DNA of 64,000 nt from Alkalibacillus filiformis (GTDB lineage: Bacteria; Bacillota; Bacilli; Bacillales; Alkalibacillaceae): NCBI RefSeq assembly GCF_030814115.1, contig NZ_JAUSUP010000001.1, forward strand, positions 310,001 through 374,000. The letters run 5' to 3'. A program made the translations under genes and the position numbers. Below the pieces are notes generated by a model. The model made no database searches. It saw nothing but the letters and a program-made list of their open reading frames with translations, and was not told the origin of the DNA. Positions 26,342 through 37,100 of this stretch are shown piece by piece. The first letter of the stretch is position 1, and the number at the start of each line of letters is the position of its first letter.

Positions 26342-27229
26342 ATGTTGTTTAAACACGTTAGTGAATTAGTAGAGCAAGCAGAAAAATTAGATATTCCTAT
26401 TTCAGAAGTAATGATTAGGCAAGAAGTAGAAGAGAGTGGCAAGCCGAGAGAAGAGATTTTCGCTGAAATGGGTCATAACTTAGATATTATGGAGAAATCT
26501 GTTGAAGATGGGTTAGAAGGTGTAAAGTCTCGCTCAGGCTTAACAGGTGGAGATGCTGTATTAGTTCAAAAATATATGGCTGAACAAGAAACGTTATCTG
26601 GTAATCTTTTATTAGATGTTGTTAGTAAAGCGGTTGCAACTAATGAAGTAAACGCAGCGATGGGGACGATTTGTGCAACACCAACAGCTGGCAGTGCTGG
26701 GTGTGTACCAGGTGTGTTATTTGGATTAAAGCCCCGCTTAAATCCAACGCGTGACCAAATGATTCGCTTTTTATTCACTTCAGGTGCATTCGGTCAAGTC
26801 GTCGCGAATAATGCTTCGATTTCAGGTGCAGCAGGCGGTTGTCAAGCTGAAGTTGGTTCTGCGGCAGGTATGGCAAGTGCAGCAGCTGTCGAAATGGCTG
26901 GTGGCACACCACAGCAGTCAGCAGAGGCGATGTCAATTACGCTTAAAAATATGCTCGGATTAGTGTGTGATCCTGTTGCAGGGTTAGTTGAAGTACCTTG
27001 TGTAAAACGTAACGCAATGGGGTCTTCTCAAGCGATTGTTTCAGCGGATTTAGCTTTAGCAGGTGTGACGAGTACAATCCCTACTGACGAAGTTATTGGA
27101 GCTATGTTTAGAATTGGTGAAAGCATGTCGCCAGCTCTTAAGGAAACAGCAGAAGGTGGTTTGGCAGCAACACCAACAGGAAGAGAATTAGCTAAAAAAG
27201 TTTTTGGACCTGCCATGGGAAGCGAGTGA
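26342..27229 (+). CDS. sdaAA: L-serine ammonia-lyase, iron-sulfur-dependent, alpha subunit
   Basis: 295 residues. The catalytic alpha subunit carries the cysteines that hold the 4Fe-4S cluster: CATPTAGSAGCVPG, GLVCDPVAGLVEVPCVKRN and GGCQAEVGSAAGM. It forms a complex with SdaAB from the same transcript. The reaction feeds serine carbon into pyruvate. Confidence 0.94.
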   Translation: MLFKHVSELVEQAEKLDIPISEVMIRQEVEESGKPREEIFAEMGHNLDIMEKSVEDGLEGVKSRSGLTGGDAVLVQKYMAEQETLSGNLLLDVVSKAVATNEVNAAMGTICATPTAGSAGCVPGVLFGLKPRLNPTRDQMIRFLFTSGAFGQVVANNASISGAAGGCQAEVGSAAGMASAAAVEMAGGTPQQSAEAMSITLKNMLGLVCDPVAGLVEVPCVKRNAMGSSQAIVSADLALAGVTSTIPTDEVIGAMFRIGESMSPALKETAEGGLAATPTGRELAKKVFGPAMGSE

Positions 27230-27235
27230 TCGAAA

Positions 27236-29272
27236 TTGTTTAACGAACCAGTTAATCAAATACCAAGTGTCGGTGAAAAAACTCAAGAACAGCTAGCATT
27301 GCTAGATATTTCGAAAGTGGGAGATTTACTCTTCCACTTTCCTTTTCGTTATGACTTCTTAGAATTAAAACCGTTAGAAGAATTAAGTCATGAAGAAGTG
27401 GCAACGATTCAAGGGGAAGTTGTCTCACAACCGAATGTATCTTTTTATGGTCGTAAAAAATCACGATTATCGTGCACAATTCAAATAGGAGTTGTAGCAG
27501 TTAAAGCAGTATTTTTTAATCAAGCTTTCTTAAAAGACCAGTTACAAGTTGGACAAACTGTCACGCTAACAGGGAAATGGGATATGCACCGATTACAATT
27601 AACCGTGCATAAATTCCATCGTCAAAGCTTTGAAGAAGCCAGTTCAATTGAGCCTGTTTACCATACAAAGGGTAACTTAACGGTTGCTCAATTAAAGAAG
27701 CTAATTAAGTATGCCTTGAAATCTTCTGTAGAAGAAATTGAAGAGATATTGCCGGAGAAATACCTACATAACTACAAAATTCCACAAAGGCAAACAGCTG
27801 TTAAAGAGTTACATCAACCATCTTCAAAATCGAGTTTAAAGCATGCAAAAAGAAGATTTATTTATGAAGAACTGTTTCTGTTTCAACTCAAAATGCAATA
27901 CATTAGAAGAGAAAATAAAGCACAATCAGTTGGAACACAAAAGCAGTATGACAACAGTGTGTTAACGGAATTTGTTAATCGACTACCTTTTGATCTAACA
28001 GGTAGTCAGAAACGAGTGTTAAAAGAAATATTAGATGATCTAAATGGTGAGCATCGAATGAATCGTCTCTTACAAGGTGACGTTGGTTCAGGTAAAACCG
28101 TTATTGCAGCAATCGCGTTGTACGCTACAGCTTTATCAGGTCAGCAAGGTGCTTTAATGGTCCCTACTGAAATTCTAGCTGAGCAACATGTTGAATCGTT
28201 AAATGGTTTGTTAGGCGAGCAGTTGAACATTGAGTTGTTAACAGGATCGATTAAAGGTAAAAAGCGTAAAGCGATTTTGACAAGGCTTGAAAATGGTGAA
28301 ATTGACTTACTCGTTGGCACTCATGCATTAATTCAAGAGGAAACGATTTTCAGTCAACTCGGACTAGTTGTTATTGACGAGCAACACCGCTTTGGCGTCA
28401 ATCAACGTAAAACGTTAAGAGATAAAGGATTAACTCCTGATGTGTTGTTTATGACAGCTACACCAATCCCACGAACCTTATCTATTACATCTTTCGGTGA
28501 TATGGATGTATCTGTAATTGATGAAATGCCTAAAGGACGTTTACCAGTCGAAACGTATTGGGTTAAAGAAAATATGATTGAGCGCGTTCATCAGTTTTTA
28601 GTGGATCAAATAAATAAGGGACATCAAGCTTATGTTATTTGCCCATTAATCGAAGAATCAGATCAATTAGATATTCAAAATGCAGTCGATGTGTTTGAAC
28701 AATTAAACGCAACGATGCCTGTTTCAATTAATGTTGGTCTTATGCATGGACGTTTATCAGCGCAAGAAAAAGAAGAATTAATGAGACAATTTGCTAATAA
28801 TGAAATACAATTACTCGTTTCAACTACTGTCATTGAAGTAGGTGTAAACGTTCCAAACGCAACGACGATGGTGATCTATGATGCTGAACGGTTTGGCTTG
28901 GCTCAACTACACCAATTAAGAGGGCGAGTAGGTCGTGGTAGTGAACAAAGTTATTGTATTTTACTAGCCGACCCAAAAAGTGAAAACGGAAAAGAACGTA
29001 TGCGCGTCATGACAGAAACAACCGATGGATTTGAGTTATCAGAACATGATTTACAAATTAGAGGACCAGGGGACTTTTTCGGAAAAAGACAAAGTGGCTT
29101 ACCCGAGTTTAAAGTCGCAGATATTGTTGAAGACTATAGAGCACTAGAAGTGGCAAGGCAAGATGCTGTTAATGTCATGAATGAAGGTAAGTTAGAGCTG
29201 GACGATGAATATAGTAAGTTAAAACAGCTTATAGAGTCCGATCCTTTAATTCAAGAACGAATTTTTGATTAA
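27236..29272 (+). CDS. recG: ATP-dependent DNA helicase RecG
   Basis: 678 residues, normal length. An N-terminal wedge/OB domain is followed by helicase motifs: I QGDVGSGKTVIAAIALY, Ia PTEILAEQHV, II VVIDEQHRFG, III FMTATPIPRTL, VI QLRGRVGRGSEQS, and the C-terminal GDFFGKRQSGLPEF (TRG region). It drives fork reversal and Holliday junction migration. The start is TTG 27236, six bases after the sdaAA stop, with only a weak GAGTGA site, which suggests coupling. Confidence 0.95.
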   Translation: MFNEPVNQIPSVGEKTQEQLALLDISKVGDLLFHFPFRYDFLELKPLEELSHEEVATIQGEVVSQPNVSFYGRKKSRLSCTIQIGVVAVKAVFFNQAFLKDQLQVGQTVTLTGKWDMHRLQLTVHKFHRQSFEEASSIEPVYHTKGNLTVAQLKKLIKYALKSSVEEIEEILPEKYLHNYKIPQRQTAVKELHQPSSKSSLKHAKRRFIYEELFLFQLKMQYIRRENKAQSVGTQKQYDNSVLTEFVNRLPFDLTGSQKRVLKEILDDLNGEHRMNRLLQGDVGSGKTVIAAIALYATALSGQQGALMVPTEILAEQHVESLNGLLGEQLNIELLTGSIKGKKRKAILTRLENGEIDLLVGTHALIQEETIFSQLGLVVIDEQHRFGVNQRKTLRDKGLTPDVLFMTATPIPRTLSITSFGDMDVSVIDEMPKGRLPVETYWVKENMIERVHQFLVDQINKGHQAYVICPLIEESDQLDIQNAVDVFEQLNATMPVSINVGLMHGRLSAQEKEELMRQFANNEIQLLVSTTVIEVGVNVPNATTMVIYDAERFGLAQLHQLRGRVGRGSEQSYCILLADPKSENGKERMRVMTETTDGFELSEHDLQIRGPGDFFGKRQSGLPEFKVADIVEDYRALEVARQDAVNVMNEGKLELDDEYSKLKQLIESDPLIQERIFD

Positions 29273-29275
29273 TGA

Positions 29276-29325
29276 TTGCATCTTACGCCAACGTATTATA
29301 TATTACTATTAGGACCTAGTCATAA
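29276..29325 (+). promoter_or_regulatory. fapR promoter with overlapping FapR operator
   Basis: TTGCAT (29276-29281) and TATATT (29299-29304) are 17 bases apart. Immediately downstream, CTATTAGGACCTAGTCATAA (about 29307-29325) closely matches the FapR consensus TTAGTACCTAGTC-TAA. Binding there would block transcription initiation, and malonyl-CoA would relieve it, as in B. subtilis. Confidence 0.75.
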
Positions 29326-29342
29326 AACGGATGGTGGATCGC

Positions 29343-29906
29343 ATGAAAAGAAAAAAGAAGGAAAGACAAGAAGAACTCATAAAACTTATAGAAGACACAC
29401 CATTTATTACAGATGAAGACTTAGCCAAGAAGTTTGGCGTAAGTATTCAAACCATTCGTCTCGATCGCTTAGAACTATCAATACCTGAGCTTCGTGAACG
29501 TATCAAAGATGTTGCACAAAAGCAGTGGGATGAAACAGTTAAAGCTTTACCTCTTGATGAAGTGATCGGTGAGGTTGTTAATTTAGAGCTTGATCAGTCA
29601 GCTATTTCACTACTGGATATTAGTGAAGAGCACGTATTTTCACGTAACCAAATTGCAAGAGGGCACCATTTATTTGCACAAGCTAACTCACTAGCCGTTG
29701 CTGTTATAGATGATGAACTAGCATTAACAGCTAATTCTGAAATACGTTTTACAAGGCCAGTTAAATTACATGAACGTGTCATTGCTAAAGCTTACGTTAA
29801 AGGTGATGACGAAAAAGGAAGAACGATTGTTGAAGTATCAAGTTACGTCGATCAAGAGTTAGTTTTTTATGGGAAATTCCATATGTTTAGATCGACTGAA
29901 CAATAA
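29343..29906 (+). CDS. fapR: Fatty acid and phospholipid biosynthesis repressor FapR
   Basis: 187 residues. An N-terminal DeoR-like helix-turn-helix ([23 protein letters not shown]) joins a hot-dog-fold effector domain that binds malonyl-CoA (residues about 85-187, with [16 protein letters not shown]). ATG 29343 is chosen over GTG 29331 because GGTGG precedes it and the protein then starts as usual. It is the first gene of fapR-plsX-fabD-fabG-acpP and appears autoregulated by the adjacent operator. Confidence 0.94.
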   Translation: MKRKKKERQEELIKLIEDTPFITDEDLAKKFGVSIQTIRLDRLELSIPELRERIKDVAQKQWDETVKALPLDEVIGEVVNLELDQSAISLLDISEEHVFSRNQIARGHHLFAQANSLAVAVIDDELALTANSEIRFTRPVKLHERVIAKAYVKGDDEKGRTIVEVSSYVDQELVFYGKFHMFRSTEQ

Positions 29907-29920
29907 AAGGAGTCATGTTT

Positions 29921-30934
29921 ATGAAGATTGCTATCGATGCAATGGGTGGAGATCATGCACCAGAAGCTGTAGTAGAAGGTGCGAAACAAGCTATAGAACA
30001 TTATAACGATTTATCAATTACACTTTTTGGTGATGAAGAACAAATAAAACCTTTATTAGGTGATACATACGAACGAATTACAATTCACCACACGACAGAG
30101 AAGATTGAGAATGATGATGAGCCTGTACGCGTTGTTCGCAAAAAGAAAAATGCTTCAATGGTCTTAATGGCTGAAGCTGTTAAAAATAACGAAGCTGATG
30201 CTTGTATATCAGCAGGTAATACTGGGGCTTTAATGAGTACGGGTCTATTTAAAGTTGGACGAATTAAAGGCATTGAACGCCCAGCATTAAGCCCAACTTT
30301 ACCAACCATTGATGGACAAGGCTTTTTACTATTAGATGTTGGAGCAAATGTTGATGCAAAACCACAACATTTATTACAATATGCAATTATGGGTTCCATT
30401 TACGTTGAGAATGTACGTAACGTCCAAAACCCTAAAGTCGGTTTATTAAATGTCGGAACTGAGGACCAAAAAGGGTCAGAACTGACGAAAAAAGCTTTTG
30501 AACTTATGTCAGATGCACCGATTAACTTCATCGGTAATGTAGAAGCAAGAGACTTACTAAATGGAGTGGCTGATGTTGTTGTTACAGATGGTTTCTCTGG
30601 TAATATCGCGTTGAAATCGATTGAAGGAACAGCTTTATCAATGTTTTCGATGATTAAAGATACGTTTACACAAAATATGAAAACGAAATTGGCTGCTGCC
30701 ATGGTTAAATCAGACCTTAAAGGCATCAAGAATCAACTGGATTACTCAGAATATGGAGGTGCTGGTTTGTTTGGTCTTGCTGCACCCGTGATTAAAGCGC
30801 ATGGATCTTCAAATGGGCGCGCTATATTTAGTGCGATTAAACAAACATATGACTTAGTCGAAAAAGATGTTGTTCACTTAATTCAAAAAGATGTCGAATC
30901 AATGGAGAGCGGGAAGGAGTCCAATGATGAGTAA
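29921..30934 (+). CDS. plsX: Phosphate acyltransferase PlsX
   Basis: 337 residues; converts acyl-ACP to acyl phosphate for PlsY. It begins [21 protein letters not shown] and includes [31 protein letters not shown] and the C-terminal [24 protein letters not shown] 29921 is preferred over ATG 29915 because AAAGGAG ends only 2 bases before the latter. Its end overlaps fabD. Confidence 0.95.
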   Translation: MKIAIDAMGGDHAPEAVVEGAKQAIEHYNDLSITLFGDEEQIKPLLGDTYERITIHHTTEKIENDDEPVRVVRKKKNASMVLMAEAVKNNEADACISAGNTGALMSTGLFKVGRIKGIERPALSPTLPTIDGQGFLLLDVGANVDAKPQHLLQYAIMGSIYVENVRNVQNPKVGLLNVGTEDQKGSELTKKAFELMSDAPINFIGNVEARDLLNGVADVVVTDGFSGNIALKSIEGTALSMFSMIKDTFTQNMKTKLAAAMVKSDLKGIKNQLDYSEYGGAGLFGLAAPVIKAHGSSNGRAIFSAIKQTYDLVEKDVVHLIQKDVESMESGKESNDE

Positions 30935-31871
30935 ATTTGCTTTTCTTTTTCCAGGTCAAGGTTCACAAACTGTTGGAATGGGTCAAAGTTTTTATGATGA
31001 AACAAGCGAAGTACGAGAGCGGTTTGAACAGGCAAATGAAGTTCTAGGATATTCATTAACTGACCTCATGTTAAATGGACCAGAAGAGGAACTGACGAAA
31101 ACAGAAAACGCACAACCTGCCTTACTATTAAATAGTGTAGCTATTTTTGAGCAGATTAAGAAAGCAGGAATTGAACCAGCGATGGTAGCTGGACACAGTT
31201 TAGGTGAATATAGTGCTCTTTATGCAGCAGGTGCCTTATCTTTCGAAGATGCAATCAAGGCAGTTCATGAGCGTGGAAAGTTGATGGAGAAGGCTGTTCC
31301 GTCAGGGCAAGGTACAATGGCTGCAGTGCTAGGTTTAGATGATGAAACAATCTTAAAGATCACCCAGGATATTACGAATAACGGCGCTACAGTTAATGTC
31401 GCGAATTATAACTGTCCAGGTCAAACAGTTATTTCTGGAACTGTTGAAGGCGTAGAGCAAGCTGTTGAGCAGTTAAAAGAAGCCGGCGCAAAACGTGCTT
31501 TACCATTAAACGTTAGTGGCCCTTTTCATTCACAATTAATGCAACCGGCAAGCGAACAGTTTCAAACAGTACTTAATGAAGTTGACCTTCATGACGCACA
31601 AGTTCCTGTTTATGCTAACGTCACTGCAAATCCAGTTCAAGATGCAATTGAAGTTAAACAACTGTTAACAGAACAACTTTATTCACCAGTACAGTTTACA
31701 AAAACGTTAGAAAATATGGTCAATGAAGGTGTAGATGCTTTTGTTGAAGTCGGGCACGGAAAAGTATTATCAGGATTGGTGAAAAAAGTCCATCGCCGTG
31801 CAAAAGTATTTAATATACAAGATGTTGATCAATTAAATGAGTTTATTCAATGGGCTAAGGAGGAATCTTAA
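30927..31871 (+). CDS. fabD: Malonyl-CoA:ACP transacylase
   Basis: 314 residues. It starts [19 protein letters not shown] and has the nucleophile motif [10 protein letters not shown], the substrate-binding Arg in VHERGKLME and the catalytic His in SGPFHSQLM. It loads malonyl groups onto ACP. Two adjacent ATGs (30924 and 30927) follow AAGGAGT (30914-30920); I chose the second for spacing and conservation. It overlaps plsX by 8 bases, and its stop overlaps the fabG ATG by one. Confidence 0.94.
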   Translation: MSKFAFLFPGQGSQTVGMGQSFYDETSEVRERFEQANEVLGYSLTDLMLNGPEEELTKTENAQPALLLNSVAIFEQIKKAGIEPAMVAGHSLGEYSALYAAGALSFEDAIKAVHERGKLMEKAVPSGQGTMAAVLGLDDETILKITQDITNNGATVNVANYNCPGQTVISGTVEGVEQAVEQLKEAGAKRALPLNVSGPFHSQLMQPASEQFQTVLNEVDLHDAQVPVYANVTANPVQDAIEVKQLLTEQLYSPVQFTKTLENMVNEGVDAFVEVGHGKVLSGLVKKVHRRAKVFNIQDVDQLNEFIQWAKEES

Positions 31872-32611
31872 TGTTAGAAGGTAAAGCAGCACTCGTCACA
31901 GGTGCTTCGCGTGGTATTGGTAAAGCGATTGCTATAGAACTTGCAAAGCAAGGTGCTGATGTCGTCGTAAACTATGCTGGAAGTAAAGATAAAGCAGAAG
32001 CTGTAGTTGATGAAATCAAGCAGTTAGGCCGAGATGCTTTTGCTGTTCAAGCGAATGTATCAAATGCTGAAGAAGTGAAAGATTTAATTAAACAAACAGT
32101 TGATCATTTCGGATCGTTGGACATTCTAGTTAACAATGCAGGTATTACGCGTGATAATTTACTTATGCGTATGAAAGAAGAAGAATTTGATGAAGTCATT
32201 GATACTAATCTAAAAGGTGTATTTAATTGTATTAAGGGTGTTACGCGTCAAATGATGAAGCAGCGTTCTGGTAAAATTGTTAACGTCGCTTCAATTGTTG
32301 GTGTAACAGGTAACCCAGGACAAGCTAACTATGTTGCTGCTAAATCGGGTGTGATTGGCATGACGAAATCAGTCGCTAAAGAGTTAGCTGCACGTCATGT
32401 GAATGTTAATGCTGTAGCTCCTGGCTTTATTGCCACTGATATGACTGATGAATTGTCTGATGAAGCTAAACAACAAATGTATGATTTAATACCATTAGAC
32501 CGTCTTGGTGACCCTGAAGATGTCGCTAAAGTTGTGCGCTTTTTAGCCTCAGACGATGCGAACTATATGACAGGACAAACGATTCATGTGGACGGTGGAA
32601 TGGTAATGTAA
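31871..32611 (+). CDS. fabG: 3-oxoacyl-[acyl-carrier-protein] reductase
   Basis: 246 residues, short-chain dehydrogenase fold. The NADPH loop is [21 protein letters not shown] follows, and the catalytic Ser-Tyr-Lys are in NVASIVGV and YVAAKSGV. It ends HVDGGMVM. It reduces beta-ketoacyl-ACP in fatty acid elongation. The start shares a base with the fabD stop. Confidence 0.95.
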   Translation: MLEGKAALVTGASRGIGKAIAIELAKQGADVVVNYAGSKDKAEAVVDEIKQLGRDAFAVQANVSNAEEVKDLIKQTVDHFGSLDILVNNAGITRDNLLMRMKEEEFDEVIDTNLKGVFNCIKGVTRQMMKQRSGKIVNVASIVGVTGNPGQANYVAAKSGVIGMTKSVAKELAARHVNVNAVAPGFIATDMTDELSDEAKQQMYDLIPLDRLGDPEDVAKVVRFLASDDANYMTGQTIHVDGGMVM

Positions 32612-32646
32612 TATAATTAATTACGCTTTGAAGGGAGGTGAACAAC

Positions 32647-32880
32647 ATGGCAGACGTATTTGATCGTGTAAAAAACATTATCGTGGAACGTTTAGACGTT
32701 GATGAATCAAAAGTAACAGAGAGTGCTTCTTTCAAAGATGACCTTGAAGCAGATTCATTAGATGTTGTTGAATTAGTCATGGAACTTGAAGATGAGTTTG
32801 ATATGGAAATTTCTGATGAAGAAGCAGAAAAAATTAATACAGTAGGTGATGCTGTAAATTACATAAACAGCATCCAGTAA
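32647..32880 (+). CDS. acpP: Acyl carrier protein
   Basis: 77 residues, very acidic. The phosphopantetheine attachment serine is in [18 protein letters not shown]. It carries acyl chains for FabD, FabG and PlsX encoded upstream. ATG 32647 is the start with GGGAGGTG 7 bases before; the GTG at 32638 is part of that site. Confidence 0.95.
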   Translation: MADVFDRVKNIIVERLDVDESKVTESASFKDDLEADSLDVVELVMELEDEFDMEISDEEAEKINTVGDAVNYINSIQ

Positions 32881-32889
32881 CTTTAAAAG

Positions 32890-32925
32890 GGGGATGACAA
32901 TGTAGTCATCCTCGTTTTCTATTTT
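32890..32925 (+). terminator. Terminator after acpP
   Basis: GGATGAC (32892-32898) and GTCATCC (32905-32911) flank AATGTA, followed by a T-rich stretch (CGTTTTCTATTTT). Confidence 0.65.
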
Positions 32926-33012
32926 GAATGCTTAAAAATGGATACATAAGCAAAGTATAATTACATACAAGTTAAAGTGTTGTTCTCAAGTTAATAGAGA
33001 AGGTGGAACATT

Positions 33013-33693
33013 ATGGACTGTAAACATTTTCAACAGAAGTTTAATATTCAATTTAATAATGAGGAATTACTAAAGCAAGCTTTCATGCATACATCATATG
33101 TGAATGAGCATCAGGATGATTCACTTAAAGATAATGAACGACTTGAGTTTTTAGGTGATGCAGTTCTAGAACTAACTGTGTCTCAACATTTGTTTCGAGC
33201 TTATCCAGATATGAGTGAAGGAGAGTTAACGAAATTTAGAGCAAATGTAGTCTGTGAACCTTCATTAGAACAATTTAGTCGTGAATTACAATTAAGTGAT
33301 TATTTACTTTTAGGAAAAGGAGAAGAAGCTTCCGGCGGTCGTGAGCGTCCTGCTATTTTAGCTGATGCTTTTGAAGCACTGATGGGTGCGATTTATTTAG
33401 ATCGAGGGTTTGAAACAGCTTTGAATTTCCTAGAAGAACACATCTTTCCGGATGTTGAACCAGGTGCTTTTTCGCATGTGATGGATTATAAAAGCCAGCT
33501 TCAAGAACACGTCCAAAAAGACGGTGAATCAGTCGAGTACGAAATCGTTGACGAGATCGGTCCAGATCATAATCGAGAATTTATAGCGGCAGTAACATTA
33601 AATGAGGAGAAAATAGGTACAGGAAGAGGACGATCTAAAAAAGAAGCTGAGCAAGATGCAGCAAAAGAAGGTTTAGCAAAGCTAACTAAATAA
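33013..33693 (+). CDS. rnc: Ribonuclease III
   Basis: 226 residues. The RNase III signature [17 protein letters not shown] and the second acidic site ([15 protein letters not shown]) are intact. The C-terminal double-stranded RNA-binding domain spans about residues 155-226 ([10 protein letters not shown] ... [21 protein letters not shown]). It processes rRNA precursors and structured mRNAs. AAGGTGG precedes the ATG. Confidence 0.95.
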   Translation: MDCKHFQQKFNIQFNNEELLKQAFMHTSYVNEHQDDSLKDNERLEFLGDAVLELTVSQHLFRAYPDMSEGELTKFRANVVCEPSLEQFSRELQLSDYLLLGKGEEASGGRERPAILADAFEALMGAIYLDRGFETALNFLEEHIFPDVEPGAFSHVMDYKSQLQEHVQKDGESVEYEIVDEIGPDHNREFIAAVTLNEEKIGTGRGRSKKEAEQDAAKEGLAKLTK

Positions 33694-33707
33694 GCGGACG
33701 AAAAGAA

Positions 33708-33750
33708 AACCCCAGCTAGACTTTTGACGTCTAACTGGGGTCACATTTTT
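33708..33750. terminator. Bidirectional terminator between rnc and yfkK
   Basis: CCCCAG-TAGAC and GTCTA-CTGGGG pair around TTTTGAC, with an A-rich left and T-rich right flank, between convergent genes. Confidence 0.75.
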
Positions 33751-33973
33751 ATTGTTTACGATATTTTTTTAACTCTGCAATAATTGCGTTAATCTCCGCA
33801 ACACTAACTTGCCCTTGAGCATTTAACATGTCATAAATATCTTTAATATCATGATAATGGTCTAAATCATAATCTTCTGGTTTTAAAATAGAAGCGTTTA
33901 ACACTTGTAATTGTTTAGCTAATTCTTCGATGATATATTCCAAATTTTCATAACTTGGCTCATTTAAGTTCAT
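33749..33973 (-). CDS. yfkK: DUF1128 family protein (YfkK-like)
   Basis: 74 residues, acidic and helical, with the DUF1128 pattern: SYENLEYIIEELAKQLQVLNASILKPEDYDL, YHDIKDIYDML and VSVAEINAIIAELKKYR. Its function is not known to me. The start is the ATG complementary to 33971-33973 with TAGGAGGA upstream; the frame to 34000 runs through that site. In B. subtilis the gene lies elsewhere; here it sits on the minus strand between rnc and smc. Confidence 0.8.
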   Translation of the reverse strand: MNLNEPSYENLEYIIEELAKQLQVLNASILKPEDYDLDHYHDIKDIYDMLNAQGQVSVAEINAIIAELKKYRKQ

Positions 33974-34133
33974 GAATATCCTCCTAATCGTGTATTGCAT
34001 CCTTCTGTGAACCCTTAATTTATGATAAAATAAACAGGTTGAAATGTTAAGTACATTATTACATATTAAAAGATTATTGTCATCGTCTGTTCATAATTAA
34101 AAATGTAGCATTTATAAGTAGGTGTTAAAAGGT

Positions 34134-37100
34134 ATGTTTCTAAAAAGGTTAGAGACTGTCGGGTTTAAATCATTTGCCGAACGGGTGTCAGTCGATTTTG
34201 TACCTGGCGTAACGGCAGTGGTTGGTCCGAACGGAAGTGGAAAATCAAATATTACCGATGCTATTCGATGGGTATTAGGTGAGCAATCAGCCAAGTCATT
34301 ACGTGGAGCGAAGATGGAAGATGTTATTTTTTCCGGAAGTGATACACGTAAAGGGTTAAACGTTGCAGACGTAACGTTAGTTTTGGATAATCGTGATCAC
34401 CAACTCCCGATTGAATACGATGAAGTTGCTGTCACACGTCGGGTCTATCGTTCTGGTGATAGTGATTACTTAATTAACAAGCAACCTTGTCGGCTTAAAG
34501 ATATTACAGACCTATTTATGGATTCGGGGTTAGGTAAGGAAGCTTTTTCTATTATAAGCCAAGGTAAAGTAGAAGAAATCCTATCTTCAAAGTCAGAAGA
34601 GCGTCGTAGCATTTTTGAAGAAGCAGCTGGCGTTTTAAAATATAAAAAACGTAAAGTCAATGCACAAAAGAAACTAAGCGAAACACAAGATAATTTAAGT
34701 CGTGTAGAAGACATTATCCATGAAATCGAAGGTCAACTTGAACCGCTAGAAAAACAAGCCGAAACAGCGAAACAATATTTGGATTTACGAGATCAGCTAG
34801 AAAAAGAGGAAGTCTCGCTTTTAGTTGCTGAAATTGAAGCTATTCATACCGATTGGGATCATTTATTAACTTCCATTGAGCAGTTAAAAGAACAATTAGC
34901 GGCTGAAAAAGCAGTCATTCAGCAAGATGATGCAAATTTAGAAGAGAAACGCGAGATTATTCATTCTTTAGAAAAACAAATTAATAAATGGCAAGATGAA
35001 AAGTTATATTTAACGAAAGAAATTGAACAGTTAGAAGGGCAGAAGAATGTTTTAGCTGAACGGTTAAAACATTTTGATGAAAGTAAAGATAAGCTTGAAA
35101 GTAACGTTCAAACCCATTCAGACCAAGTTGATCAAATCAAACTTGATATTGAAGACCATGAAGCAAGACTTGCTGTTATGCAGTCATCACGTGACGAAAC
35201 GAAAGAACAAATTAAAGCTTTAAAAGACAGGTTAGCCTCTAGTGAAGGCAACATTGAGGAAACAATCGAACAGCATAAGGCTGAATATATTGATTTGCTT
35301 AATGAACAGGCAGCTAGTCGTAATGAGAAGCATTCAGTGGAAAAACAAATCGAACAAATTGAAGAACGTAAGAAGCGTCTCGATGAACGTTTTGATCAAA
35401 TGCTGCAAGATCGTGAAGACTTACAAACAGAGTTCAGTGAATATGAACAACAAAAGGAAGCGCTTGAACAACAACTTACAGATGTTAAACAAGCTTATGA
35501 ACGTTTAGAAACAGAATTAAATGATCAACAAGAAACAATCTATACAGATGAAGAGAAGTTAAACCAAGCTTACCGCATTATTGAACAGTTACGCTCAAAG
35601 AAGGAAATGCTTGAAGATATGAAAGAGTCATATAGCGGCTTTTATTATGGCGTTAAAGCGATCTTACAAGCTAAAGAGCGTGACCAATTAAATGGCGTTC
35701 ACGGAGCGGTTGCGCAACTAATCCAAGTACCACAGGATTACGTAACAGCAATGGAAACAGCTTTGGGAGCGCAAGCACAACATATTGTCGTCTCAACGGA
35801 AAAAGATGCGAGAGATGCTATTCAATACTTAAAGCAATCTAAAAGTGGACGAGCGACATTATTACCACAATCAACGATGAAATCTAGACTTATAGATGAG
35901 CGCATACAAAGGACAATTCAAAACGCTGAAGGTTTTATTGGAGTGGCATCACAATTAGTGAACTTTGATGAGTCTTATCGAGAGATTGCCGAGAATTTAC
36001 TCGGTAATATAATTGTGACGCAATCATTGAAAGAAGCTAACGTGGTTGCTAAACAAATTAACCATCGCTACAGAATCGTAACGCTAGATGGTGATGTCGT
36101 TAACCCAGGTGGTTCCATGAGTGGTGGAGCTAAGAAAAATAGCAATCAAGTTTCTTTATTTACACGTGAACAAGAGTTAGAAGAAGTGAAAGAAAAGTTA
36201 ACGGACTACGAAAGTAAAACAGATACATTTCAAGAAGAATTAAAACAAAAACGTTCTCAGTTTGAACATCTTAAAGGACAACTTACTGACAAAGAGCAAG
36301 AGCTTAATCAAGTCCAATCGTCATTCCAAGAAGTAAACCAAAAGCTTCAAAGTGCTGAAATCCAACTTTCGAATATAAATAAGCAATTAGAAGTCTATGA
36401 TCAAGAAAACCAGCAGTTTGACCAAGATCGTCAAAACTTAAAACAGCAATTGACTACACTAGAATCGACGTTAGTAGAACAAAGTAATAAATCTAATGAA
36501 CTAAAACAGAAAATTGATGACTTAACCGAAAATCAGTCATCTTATAAAGCGGAACAAGATGAACAACAAGAGCAGTTAAATAACTTACAAATACGTTTAG
36601 CAGAACAAGATAGTGATGTTCGTAACCAAGAAGAGCGTGTCAATCAACTAAAAGCTGATTTAAATCAAGAAGTTGAGACGAAAACACAAATCGAAAAAGA
36701 ACTAAAAGACTTAAAAGAATCTCATGAAAATTCACATACAGTCGAAGGACTAACTGAAACATTGCAAAATCACCGCAATCAATTAGTCAGAGTTAACAGC
36801 CAACTAGAAGAAGCACGTGAAAAGCGTGAACAAGAAATGCAACTTCAAGAAGATCTAGAACGTGAAATTAAAGAGAAAAATAGACTGTATGAAGAGAAAA
36901 GTAGCCAACTACAAAAATACGAAGTGCAAGCGAATCGTTTAGATGTTGATTTAGAAAACAGACTCCAACAACTAAGTGATGAGTATTCAATGACATTTGA
37001 GCGTGCTAAGCAAGTACATGGCCCGGCAGCAGACATTGAACAAGCGAAGCAACAAGTCGCCCAAACGAAACAACAAATTAAAGCATTAGGTCATGTTAAT

